Below are positions 1-6,317 of a stretch of 6,707 nucleotides of DNA, in pieces (positions within the stretch are counted from its first letter, which is position 1; the number at the start of each line of letters is the position of its first letter). Below the pieces are notes generated by a model. It saw only the letters and a program-made list of their open reading frames with translations, did no database searches and was not told where the DNA came from. A program made the position numbers and the translations under genes. Location of the stretch: positions 1 through 6,707 of the forward strand of contig CAMGRE010000132.1 of assembly GCA_946061355.1 (NCBI GenBank). Reading direction: 5' to 3'. Origin of the DNA: an uncultured bacterium (lineage in GTDB: Bacteria > Bacillota > Clostridia > Lachnospirales > Lachnospiraceae).

Positions 1-210
1 ATGGCACTGCCGATGACACAGAGTATAATATTTTTCTTTTTTAAATCAGATAACATGATAGCCTTTCTAAATGGAATCGTTCGCGTGATACCACGCACAG
101 ATGAACTTAGTATATCGAAAAAAAAGTCCAAAAGCAACCTTTGTCATGCCTGAGCCTCCGCAGTTGTGGATAAAACGGCAGAAACTCAGGAAGAAATTCA
201 AGAGAAAAAA
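1..210. other. Intergenic region, no gene supported
   Basis: This AT-rich stretch contains no reading frame with a ribosome binding site and protein-like composition. The + frame open from base 1 to the TGA at 151-153 gives a low-complexity Phe- and Lys-rich peptide. It holds a small perfect hairpin (GCGTG 83-87 / CACGC 92-96, loop ATAC), an A-run at about 118-125, and an inverted repeat CCTGAG 149-154 / CTCAGG 185-190 whose interior contains a DnaA-box-like 9-mer. An exact TATAAT occurs at 24-29, but its -35 would sit at the very edge of the window (ATGGCA 1-6), so a promoter there cannot be judged. The gene upstream of this operon is outside the window. Confidence 0.6.
165..173 (-). promoter_or_regulatory. 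Candidate DnaA box (TTATCCACA)
   Basis: The + strand reads TGTGGATAA, the exact reverse complement of the consensus DnaA-box 9-mer TTATCCACA. It lies about 42 nt upstream of the -35 hexamer of the putative valS promoter, in the interior of the inverted repeat 149-190. DnaA acts as a transcription factor at isolated boxes in Bacillus and E. coli, so a regulatory role is possible. It is a single box with no cluster around it, so it is not a replication origin, and a chance match cannot be excluded. Confidence 0.35.
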
Positions 211-226
211 CGGATTGACAAATCCG
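205..226 (-). terminator. Weak terminator-like hairpin on minus strand
   Basis: Read on the minus strand, this is a 6-bp perfect stem (CGGATT / AATCCG) with a TGTC tetraloop, followed directly by six T residues. That is the layout of a short intrinsic terminator for leftward transcription. The stem is short and only half GC, and no gene is seen on the minus strand to its right, so any transcript ending here would be antisense to the T-box leader. It also overlaps the TTGACA of the valS promoter. It may be chance. Confidence 0.22.
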
Positions 227-243
227 CAGCATTTGACTAAACT
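215..243 (+). promoter_or_regulatory. Putative sigma-A promoter of valS T-box leader
   Basis: A perfect -35 hexamer TTGACA (215-220) is followed after 17 nt by TAAACT (238-243), which matches the TATAAT consensus at 4 of 6 positions. Transcription would start near 249-251, a short distance before the first paired bases of T-box Stem I (about 267), as expected for this class of leader. A second, weaker pair overlaps it (TTGACT 233-238 with TATGAA 255-260, 16-nt spacing). The call rests on motif match and position only. Confidence 0.65.
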
Positions 244-266
244 GATGTCAGTAATATGAATGCAAA

Positions 267-554
267 GGTAGTGACAAAGAGGAGTACACATCATTCCTTT
301 CCAGAGAGAGCGGTTCATCGGCTGTGAGGCTGCTTAAAGAAGAAGGTGTGGAAGGTAGCTTTGGAACCGGGATGGTGAACGAACATATGACAAGCATGTC
401 ATAAACAAGTAAGCATCCACGATTCGTCCCCGTTACAGGACAGTTCCCGATATGGCGTGGTTACGATGTGCGGTCGGGAAAGAGTAATAAGAAAAGGTGG
501 TACCGCGAACATTCGCCCTTTACCGGAAAAACTCCGGTAAAGGGCGTTTTCTTT
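267..554 (+). promoter_or_regulatory. T-box riboswitch, tRNA-Val specific (valS leader)
   Basis: This 5' leader binds uncharged tRNA and switches between termination and read-through. Stem I can be drawn in full. GGT 267-269 pairs with ACC 366-368, and CAAAG 275-279 with CTTTG 359-363. The specifier loop has the AGTA motif (283-286) facing GAA (351-353). CACATC 287-292 pairs with GGTGTG 345-350, and AGCGG 309-313 with CTGCT 330-334 under the apical loop. The specifier codon is GTA (355-357), followed by a purine, so it reads valine through tRNA-Val(UAC). A Stem II-like hairpin has GGATG 370-374 / CATCC 414-418 enclosing TATGAC 386-391 / GTCATA 398-403. Stem III is TTCCCGA 444-450 / TCGGGAA 474-480. 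The T-box core is 494-507. Its bulge TGGT (498-501) matches a tRNA ending in ACCA, as in valine tRNAs. The antiterminator pairs AAAGG 493-497 with CCTTT 517-521 and GCG 505-507 with CGC 514-516, excluding the terminator. Confidence 0.97.
514..554 (+). terminator. T-box intrinsic terminator (attenuator) before valS
   Basis: A perfect 13-bp stem joins 514-526 (CGCCCTTTACCGG) to 534-546, with a 7-nt AAAAACT loop and the tract TTTTCTTT at 547-554. Its 5' strand (514-521) is the same segment that forms the 3' strand of the T-box antiterminator, so the two structures are mutually exclusive. Charged tRNA-Val should favour this terminator, while uncharged tRNA-Val should favour read-through into valS, 29 nt downstream. 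Confidence 0.97.
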
Positions 555-582
555 GCGCACCTCGCGGAAAAGGAGAGAAAAA

Positions 583-3246
583 ATGAGCAAAGAACTGGCA
601 AAGACCTATGACCCGAAGGGCATAGAAGACAAGCTGTATCAGAAGTGGCTGGACAAGAAATATTTCCATGCCGAAGTTGACGAGACCAAGAAACCGTTTA
701 CGATCGTGATCCCGCCGCCAAATATTACGGGACAACTCCATATGGGTCATGCGCTTGACGAGACGATGCAGGACATCCTGATCCGTTTTAAGAGAATGCA
801 GGGCTATAACGCACTGTGGCAGCCGGGCACGGACCATGCGAGTATCGCAACGGAGGTCAAGATCATTGAGAAACTCAAGGAGGAGGGCATCAACAAGAAT
901 GACCTCGGCAGAGAGGGCTTCTTAAAGCGCGCATGGGAATGGAAGGCTGAGTACGGCGGAAGGATCGTGGAACAGCTGAAAAAGTTAGGCTCCTCCTGCG
1001 ACTGGGACAGAGAGCGTTTCACGATGGACGAGGGCTGCAACAAGGCAGTGACGGAAGTCTTCTGCAAGATGCATGAAAAAGGCTGGATCTACAAGGGAAG
1101 CCGTATCATCAACTGGTGCCCGGTATGTAATACCTCCATCTCCGATGCGGAAGTGGAATATCAGGAGCAGGCGGGACATTTCTGGCATATCAAGTATCCG
1201 CTGATAGGTGAGGACGGCAGTGTGAGCACGACGGAGTTCCTGGAATTTGCGACCACACGTCCCGAGACGATGCTCGGCGATACGGCCGTTGCGGTCAATC
1301 CCGAGGATGACAGATACAAGCATTTGATCGGCAGGAAGGTGATGCTTCCGATCATCAACCGTGAGATCCCGATCGTTGCGGACTCTTATGTGGACATGGA
1401 ATTCGGAACCGGCGTGGTTAAGATCACTCCGGCGCATGACCCCAACGACTTTGAGGTGGGCAAGCGTCACAATCTGCCCGAGATCAATATCATGAATGAT
1501 GACGCTACGATCAACAAAAACGGCGGCAAGTTTGAGGGACTTGATCGTTATGAGGCGAGAGGGCAGATCGTGAAGGAACTCGATGAGATGGGACTCCTTG
1601 TGCGCATTGAGGATTATACCCACAATGTCGGCACACACGACAGATGTAAGACGACGATCGAGCCGCTGATCAAGAAGCAATGGTTCGTGAAGATGGATGA
1701 GTTGATCAAGCCTGCGGTGGAGGCGGTTAAGAGCGGAGAGATCCAGTTGATCCCGCCCCGCATGGAAAAGACATATTTTAACTGGACTGATAACATCAGA
1801 GACTGGTGTATCTCCAGACAGCTCTGGTGGGGACACAGGATCCCGGCTTATTACTGTGATGAGTGTGGCGAGGTTGTTGTTGCGAAAGAAGAGCCGAAGG
1901 TCTGCCCGAAGTGCGGCAAGACGCATTTCACGCAGGATCCCGATACGCTGGATACCTGGTTCTCCTCGGCGCTCTGGCCTTTCTCCACACTGGGATGGCC
2001 TGAGATGACGGAAGACCTGAAATATTTCTACCCGACAGACGTGCTTGTGACAGGCTATGATATCATCTTCTTCTGGGTCATCCGCATGATCTTCTCGGGT
2101 TATGAGCAGATGGGTGAGAAACCCTTCAAGACGGTGCTGTTCCATGGACTGGTACGTGATTCCCAGGGACGCAAGATGTCTAAATCGCTGGGCAACGGTA
2201 TCGATCCGCTCGAGATTATCGACAAGTACGGTGCGGACGCGCTGAGACTGACACTGATCACGGGAAATGCGCCCGGAAATGATATGAGATTCTACTATGA
2301 GAGAGTGGAGGCAAGCCGCAATTTTGCCAATAAGGTGTGGAATGCATCCCGCTTTATCATGATGAATATGGAGGGCAAAAGTATTCCTGATACTCAGCCC
2401 GATAAGCTTGAGCCCGTGGATAAGTGGATCCTCTCCAAATTCAATACGCTCGTGAAGGATGCCACAGACAATATGGAGCATTTTGAACTGGGAATCGCCG
2501 TTCAGAAAGTATACGACTTTATCTGGGATGAGTTCTGCGACTGGTACATCGAGATGGTGAAGCCCAGACTGTATGCTTCTGACGATGCGGACAGCCAGAC
2601 AGCGGCGCTGTGGACATTAAAGACGGTACTGATTGGAGCCCTGAAGCTCCTTCATCCTTATATGCCGTTTATCACGGAGGAGATCTTCTGTACGCTGCAG
2701 AGTGAGGAAGAGTCCATCATGATTTCTTCCTGGCCGCTATACAAAGAGGAGTGGAGCTTTGCAAAAGAAGAGAAAGCCATTGAGATCATCAAGGAGGCAG
2801 TGCGCGGCATACGTAATGTGCGCACGGAGATGAACGTTGCACCCAGCCGCAAGGCATCCGTGTATGTTGTCAGTGCAAATGAGGAGATCAGAACCGTTTT
2901 TGAGGAGGGCAGACTGTTCTTTGCATCTCTTGCCTATGCTTCCGACGTGCAGATCCAGCAGGATAAGACGGGAATTGCCGATGATGCGGTGTCGGTGGTG
3001 ATCGCGGAGGCGACACTGTATATCCCGTTTGCGGAACTGGTGGATATCAGCCAGGAGATTGAGCGTCTCGAGAAGGAAAAGAAGCGTCTGACAGGCGAGC
3101 TTGCCAGAGTGAACGGCATGCTCTCAAATGAGCGTTTCCTGTCCAAGGCTCCGGAATCAAAGATTGCCGAAGAAAAGGAAAAGCTGACAAAATATACACA
3201 GATGATGGACCAGGTGGAGACACGGCTGAAACAGCTGACAAAATAG
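583..3246 (+). CDS. valS: Valyl-tRNA synthetase (ValRS)
   Basis: A cytoplasmic class I synthetase that charges tRNA-Val with valine using ATP and hydrolyses mischarged Thr-tRNA-Val. The protein has 887 residues, a normal bacterial ValRS length. Visible motifs in order are: the PPPNITG lead-in and HMGH (HIGH signature) at 53-56; NWCPVC at 177-182; the CP1 editing domain with TTRPET at 224-229 and the GTG.VKITPAHD pocket ending at Asp286; DWCISRQLWWGH at 407-418; a CxxC/CxxC zinc knuckle (Cys425, 428, 441, 444); DTWFSS at 457-462; the KMSKS loop at 531-535; the anticodon-binding helical domain; and a C-terminal coiled-coil tRNA arm from about 819 to the end, rich in Glu and Lys. The ATG at 583 is chosen because AGGAGAG (571-577) lies just upstream. 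A TTG at 553 would extend the frame, but it falls in the terminator T-tract. Expression is controlled by the T-box leader. No damage or missing residue is seen. Confidence 0.99.
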   Translation: MSKELAKTYDPKGIEDKLYQKWLDKKYFHAEVDETKKPFTIVIPPPNITGQLHMGHALDETMQDILIRFKRMQGYNALWQPGTDHASIATEVKIIEKLKEEGINKNDLGREGFLKRAWEWKAEYGGRIVEQLKKLGSSCDWDRERFTMDEGCNKAVTEVFCKMHEKGWIYKGSRIINWCPVCNTSISDAEVEYQEQAGHFWHIKYPLIGEDGSVSTTEFLEFATTRPETMLGDTAVAVNPEDDRYKHLIGRKVMLPIINREIPIVADSYVDMEFGTGVVKITPAHDPNDFEVGKRHNLPEINIMNDDATINKNGGKFEGLDRYEARGQIVKELDEMGLLVRIEDYTHNVGTHDRCKTTIEPLIKKQWFVKMDELIKPAVEAVKSGEIQLIPPRMEKTYFNWTDNIRDWCISRQLWWGHRIPAYYCDECGEVVVAKEEPKVCPKCGKTHFTQDPDTLDTWFSSALWPFSTLGWPEMTEDLKYFYPTDVLVTGYDIIFFWVIRMIFSGYEQMGEKPFKTVLFHGLVRDSQGRKMSKSLGNGIDPLEIIDKYGADALRLTLITGNAPGNDMRFYYERVEASRNFANKVWNASRFIMMNMEGKSIPDTQPDKLEPVDKWILSKFNTLVKDATDNMEHFELGIAVQKVYDFIWDEFCDWYIEMVKPRLYASDDADSQTAALWTLKTVLIGALKLLHPYMPFITEEIFCTLQSEEESIMISSWPLYKEEWSFAKEEKAIEIIKEAVRGIRNVRTEMNVAPSRKASVYVVSANEEIRTVFEEGRLFFASLAYASDVQIQQDKTGIADDAVSVVIAEATLYIPFAELVDISQEIERLEKEKKRLTGELARVNGMLSNERFLSKAPESKIAEEKEKLTKYTQMMDQVETRLKQLTK

Positions 3247-3268
3247 GCGGTTTCACGACAGAATTTGC

Positions 3269-3302
3269 TTGCAACTATGGATAAAATAGGTCATACTATA
3301 AT
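3269..3302 (+). promoter_or_regulatory. Possible weak internal promoter before the FapA-like gene
   Basis: TTGCAA (3269-3274) is followed after 17 nt by CATACT (3292-3297), each matching its consensus at 4 of 6 positions. An exact TATAAT overlaps at 3297-3302, but with no good -35 at normal spacing (TTGCAA is 22 nt away). Either would start transcription a short distance before the ATG at 3328. The gap after valS has no terminator, so read-through from valS is an alternative or additional source of transcript. Confidence 0.3.
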
Positions 3303-3327
3303 TATAAGGTATGATGCAGGTAAACCT

Positions 3328-4770
3328 ATGGGAGAAGAAGCATTAGAACTGACGAGAGATCAGTTGGCAGAACTGAAAAAGAGATTCTTCCGGGAAATGA
3401 AACCCAAAGAGGAGTCGGGTGTCCGGATCTCCAATGATGGAATGGAAGCATGGATGTATCTGGCAGAACCCGGTGGCGACAAGGAAGGATACAGCAAAGA
3501 GGAGCTGATCGGAATGCTCCGTGAGGCAGGTGTGGCAACAGGATATATTATGCCACGCCTTGTTGCCATGTCCAGAAAAGGAGTGTACCAGCGTGAGATT
3601 CTGGTTGCCAAGGGAAAGCCTGCCGTGGATGGAACCGATGGCGTTTACGAGTATTTCTTTACACCGGATGATATCTCCAAGGGACCCAAGATCAAAGCGG
3701 ACGGTTCCGTGGATTACACCAGCATGAGTATGCTCCAGAATGTAAAAACGGGAGATAAGCTGGCAGTCTATCATCCGGCCGTACCGGGGCAGGATGGATT
3801 TTCGGTGGACGGTGAGATCTTGAAGTGTAATGTTGTCAAAGAACTGCCGCCCATCCGAGGTATGTGTATCCGCAGGGAGGGCAATACCTATTACGCGAAT
3901 ACGACCGGGAAGGTTGAGCTCAAAGACGGGACGATTGATATCAAGGCTGTTCATGAGGTGAGCGGCGATGTCGATCTGAGTGTCGGCAAGATCGAATTTT
4001 TTGGGGATATTATGATCAGCGGGAATGTGACGGCAGGCGTGATGATCCGTGCCGGCAGGAATCTGGTGATCAATGGGAATGTCGAGAGTGCGACGTTGTA
4101 TGCCGGCGGTGATATTGTCCTGAAGCGTGGTGTACAGGGGAATATGAAAGGCAAGATCCGCGCCAGGGGAAGTGTGTTCTCCAATTTTATCGAGCAGTGT
4201 GAAGTCAGGGCGGAAGGGAATGTGGAGGCAAATTACATTCTCAACGCCAATGTATATGCTTCCAACAAGGTAATTGTTTCGGGATCCCGTGGCAGTATTA
4301 TCGGTGGCTATACGTTTGGACTCAAGGGCATTGAGGCGGGACAGCTCGGCAATGATGTCGAGGTGCGCACCGTGGTGCACGCCGGATATGAGCGCGAGAC
4401 TTACAATGAGTGGTGTAAATGTCAGGAAGAGGAACGGGACATTGCGGATAAGCTGGAGCAGATCCTCTACAAGATGGAGGCGCTGATCAAGAAAAAGAAT
4501 TTTGCGGGGAGCGGTGCCGGCCAGGGACTGGTCGAACTTAACACGCAAAAGGATATCTGTTACAAGAAACTCGATGAAGTCAAAGAAAAGAAGCAGAAGT
4601 ATAAACAGCGGATCGATGAGGGCAAGGGTTCGAAGATCACTGTATTCCGGGAGACTTACCGGGGCGTGGTGCTGGAACTTGAGTCCTGTTCCAGAACGAT
4701 GAACTCAGAGGTGCAGTATGCAGTATACCGGTGTCTTAAGGGAAGCGTGGAGATAGAGTCTGCAGGTTGA
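3328..4770 (+). CDS. FapA/DUF342-family beta-helix protein
   Basis: Member of the DUF342/FapA family (named for flagellar assembly protein A of Vibrio). Its biochemical role is unknown in most bacteria. With this start it has 480 residues. Residues about 31-111 form the family's N-terminal domain (VRISNDGMEAWM near 32-43, an AGVATGY segment, then ILVAKGKPAVDGTDG at 91-105). Residues about 205-345 are a run of short Gly/Asn/Val strands (GDIMISGNV, AGRNLVINGNV, AGGDIVLKRGV, ARGSVFSN, AEGNVEANY), a right-handed beta-helix resembling that of bactofilins. Residues about 357-432 are a charged coiled coil, and 433-478 are a terminal beta segment. No signal peptide or membrane segment is seen, so it is probably cytosolic. 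The start is uncertain. ATG 3328 has a modest GCAGG site at 7 nt, whereas ATG 3277 and TTG 3265 lack one and would add ATA-rich codons unlike the rest. No flagellar gene is nearby, so a flagellar role is not supported. Confidence 0.9.
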   Translation: MGEEALELTRDQLAELKKRFFREMKPKEESGVRISNDGMEAWMYLAEPGGDKEGYSKEELIGMLREAGVATGYIMPRLVAMSRKGVYQREILVAKGKPAVDGTDGVYEYFFTPDDISKGPKIKADGSVDYTSMSMLQNVKTGDKLAVYHPAVPGQDGFSVDGEILKCNVVKELPPIRGMCIRREGNTYYANTTGKVELKDGTIDIKAVHEVSGDVDLSVGKIEFFGDIMISGNVTAGVMIRAGRNLVINGNVESATLYAGGDIVLKRGVQGNMKGKIRARGSVFSNFIEQCEVRAEGNVEANYILNANVYASNKVIVSGSRGSIIGGYTFGLKGIEAGQLGNDVEVRTVVHAGYERETYNEWCKCQEEERDIADKLEQILYKMEALIKKKNFAGSGAGQGLVELNTQKDICYKKLDEVKEKKQKYKQRIDEGKGSKITVFRETYRGVVLELESCSRTMNSEVQYAVYRCLKGSVEIESAG

Positions 4771-4832
4771 CAGAGACGGTTCATGGTATGTGACCTGCTG
4801 ACGGAAAAGACGGGATGGAGTGTCAGACAAAA

Positions 4833-6137
4833 ATGGAATACCGGGAGATTGAGAAGTATATTCTGGAGATCCCAAAGTTCACAAAGAAAAACGCACCGGA
4901 GGATACCAAACGGTTCCTGTGCTATCTGGGGGATCCCTGCCGGGATACGATGACGATACATATTGCGGGCACAAACGGAAAAGGCTCTGTTTGTGCCTAT
5001 TTATCGTCCATCCTGACAGAGGCGGGTTACCGCGTGGGAATGTTTACCTCGCCTCATCTGGTCACGATGCGGGAACGCTTTCGCATCTGCGGAGAGATGA
5101 TCACGGAAGAACTGTTTGTGCAATGCTTCCGTCTTGTGAAAGAAAGACTCGACAGATTCAGAGAGGAAGAAAGGAGCGGGTATCACCCCACATTTTTTGA
5201 ATTCCTCTTTTTTATGGCTATGGAGTGCTTTGCACAGGAAAAGGCGGAAATTATACTGTTGGAGACGGGACTCGGGGGAAGGCTTGATGCTACCAATTCT
5301 GTGAGCCGCAAGGATCTGTGCGTGATCACGGAGATCGGTCTTGACCATATGGAGTACCTTGGCAATACTGTTGCCCGGATCGCCGGCGAAAAAGCGGGAA
5401 TCCTGCGCGCGCGTGTTCCCGTCGTATACGCGGACAATAAACCGGAAGCCTCCGCGGTGATCGAGGCACAGGCTGGGAGGCTTGGGTGCCCGTGTCATCC
5501 GGTGTCGAAGGAGCGCGTTCGAAATATTGTGTTTCATAAAAATTTCATTGATTTTTCCTTTGATTCTCGTTATTATGGATATGTTAAGGGGATTCTTTCT
5601 ACCAGTGCGTCCTATCAGACGGAAAATGCAGGTCTTGCGCTGACAGCGGTCGATGTGTTGGCAGACAGATTGCATGTGACCAAAGAGCAGCTTACAGAAG
5701 GACTTAAGAAGACACATTGGGAAGCCCGCATGGAGGAAATCATGCCGGGAGTGTATGTGGATGGTGCACATAATGAAGACGGGATCAGGGCATTTTTGGA
5801 GACCGTCGGACAGGATCGGTGCAGCGGGAAGAGATATCTCCTTTTTTCCGCGGTCGCGGATAAGCGTTACCGGCAGATGATAAGTCTTTTGCAGCAGAGT
5901 CGGTTGTTTGAACGGATTTATCTGGCTAAGCTGGATAATCCGAGAGGGCTTTCGGTGGAGGATATACATCGGGCTTTTGTGCAGGAGACAGGGTGCGGCG
6001 TTCAGACAGAGATCCGCGATATGACGGATGTCGGGCAGGCTTTTAGAGAGGTTGTTGCGAGGAAGACGGAGGAAGACCGGGTATATATTGCCGGGTCACT
6101 GTATCTGGCCGGACAGATCAAAAGTATTTTGCGTTGA
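4833..6137 (+). CDS. folC: Folylpolyglutamate synthase / dihydrofolate synthase
   Basis: Mur-ligase-like cytosolic enzyme that adds glutamate to folates using ATP. Many bacterial FolC proteins also make dihydrofolate from dihydropteroate. With this start it has 434 residues, the usual FolC size. Motifs seen are: the P-loop HIAGTNGKGS ending at Ser52; TSPHL at 72-76 with RERFRI soon after; LETGLGGRLDATN at 143-155; DHMEYLG at 171-177; GEKAGI at 185-190, whose Lys187 matches the carbamylated lysine of the family; DGAHN at 310-314; and GSLYLAG at 421-427. The usual G-x-H-Q before the NA helix reads ASYQTENA here (259-266). The ATG at 4833 gives the family-like N-terminus MEYREIEKYI. The ATG at 4815 adds six residues and is equally possible, since neither has a strong ribosome binding site. 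The 62-nt gap from the previous gene holds no terminator. Whether it carries both activities cannot be told from sequence by eye. Confidence 0.97.
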   Translation: MEYREIEKYILEIPKFTKKNAPEDTKRFLCYLGDPCRDTMTIHIAGTNGKGSVCAYLSSILTEAGYRVGMFTSPHLVTMRERFRICGEMITEELFVQCFRLVKERLDRFREEERSGYHPTFFEFLFFMAMECFAQEKAEIILLETGLGGRLDATNSVSRKDLCVITEIGLDHMEYLGNTVARIAGEKAGILRARVPVVYADNKPEASAVIEAQAGRLGCPCHPVSKERVRNIVFHKNFIDFSFDSRYYGYVKGILSTSASYQTENAGLALTAVDVLADRLHVTKEQLTEGLKKTHWEARMEEIMPGVYVDGAHNEDGIRAFLETVGQDRCSGKRYLLFSAVADKRYRQMISLLQQSRLFERIYLAKLDNPRGLSVEDIHRAFVQETGCGVQTEIRDMTDVGQAFREVVARKTEEDRVYIAGSLYLAGQIKSILR

Positions 6138-6158
6138 GCTCCTGAAGGAGAGAGAAAT

Positions 6159-6302
6159 ATGATAAATTTTGAGGAAGAATTAAAAAAATTTCATCCAAGC
6201 CTTGAGATCGAGGACGCGGAGGATGCCATCTACAATCAGGATCTGACAGATGTGGCGGATGTCCTGGTCGGGATGATGCAGCAGGTGAAAGAGGAGAAGT
6301 AA
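6159..6302 (+). CDS. Small acidic protein of unknown function (47 aa)
   Basis: The reading frame begins MINFEEELKKFHPSLEIEDA and ends QQVKEEK. It is supported by a strong AAGGAG site (6145-6150) 8 nt before the ATG, by its position 21 nt after folC and 15 nt before the next gene, and by ordinary codon use. The product is strongly acidic (13 Asp/Glu against 4 Lys, no Arg). It is probably mostly helical, with an amphipathic C-terminal half (DLTDVADVLVGMMQQVK). It has no cysteine, signal peptide or membrane segment. I have the impression that similar short proteins sit after folC in Lachnospiraceae, but I cannot verify this here. It could be a small partner protein of a neighbour; no function is assigned. 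Confidence 0.8.
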   Translation: MINFEEELKKFHPSLEIEDAEDAIYNQDLTDVADVLVGMMQQVKEEK

Positions 6303-6317
6303 TCAGAGGTACTGGGC

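Noticed and set aside
24..29. Exact TATAAT near the left edge
   Set aside because: The matching -35 would be ATGGCA at the first six bases, a partial match at the edge, and no transcript or gene is seen to follow from it before the valS promoter.
1..153. Plus-strand open frame from the window edge, possibly the tail of an upstream gene
   Set aside because: The translation is low-complexity (FFFF, KKK runs) and the DNA is AT-rich intergenic in character. Nothing supports it as coding.
67..318. 83-codon minus-strand frame upstream of valS
   Set aside because: It overlaps the valS promoter and T-box Stem I. The Cys/Phe-rich translation looks non-coding, and the conserved RNA structure explains much of the same DNA.
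985..2481. 498-codon open frame on the minus strand
   Set aside because: It lies wholly inside valS, whose motifs are all intact. The translation is His/Arg/Leu-rich with no recognisable domain. It is a codon-bias shadow of the sense gene.
3343..4548. 401-codon open frame on the minus strand
   Set aside because: Antisense shadow of the FapA-like gene. No recognisable domain, no ribosome binding site considered convincing, and the sense frame is clearly the conserved one.
4767..4795. TTGACA at the end of the FapA-like gene as a folC promoter
   Set aside because: The only nearby -10 candidate (TATGTG 4787-4792) is at 14-nt spacing and matches poorly, so no promoter is called.
4762..4798. Inverted repeat GCAGGT / ACCTGC spanning the stop codon of the FapA-like gene
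   Set aside because: Only 6 bp with a 25-nt loop and no following T-tract, so it is not a terminator and is likely chance.
5001..5969. 322-codon open frame on the minus strand
   Set aside because: Antisense shadow of folC. It spans the conserved FolC motifs and has no protein-like domain of its own.
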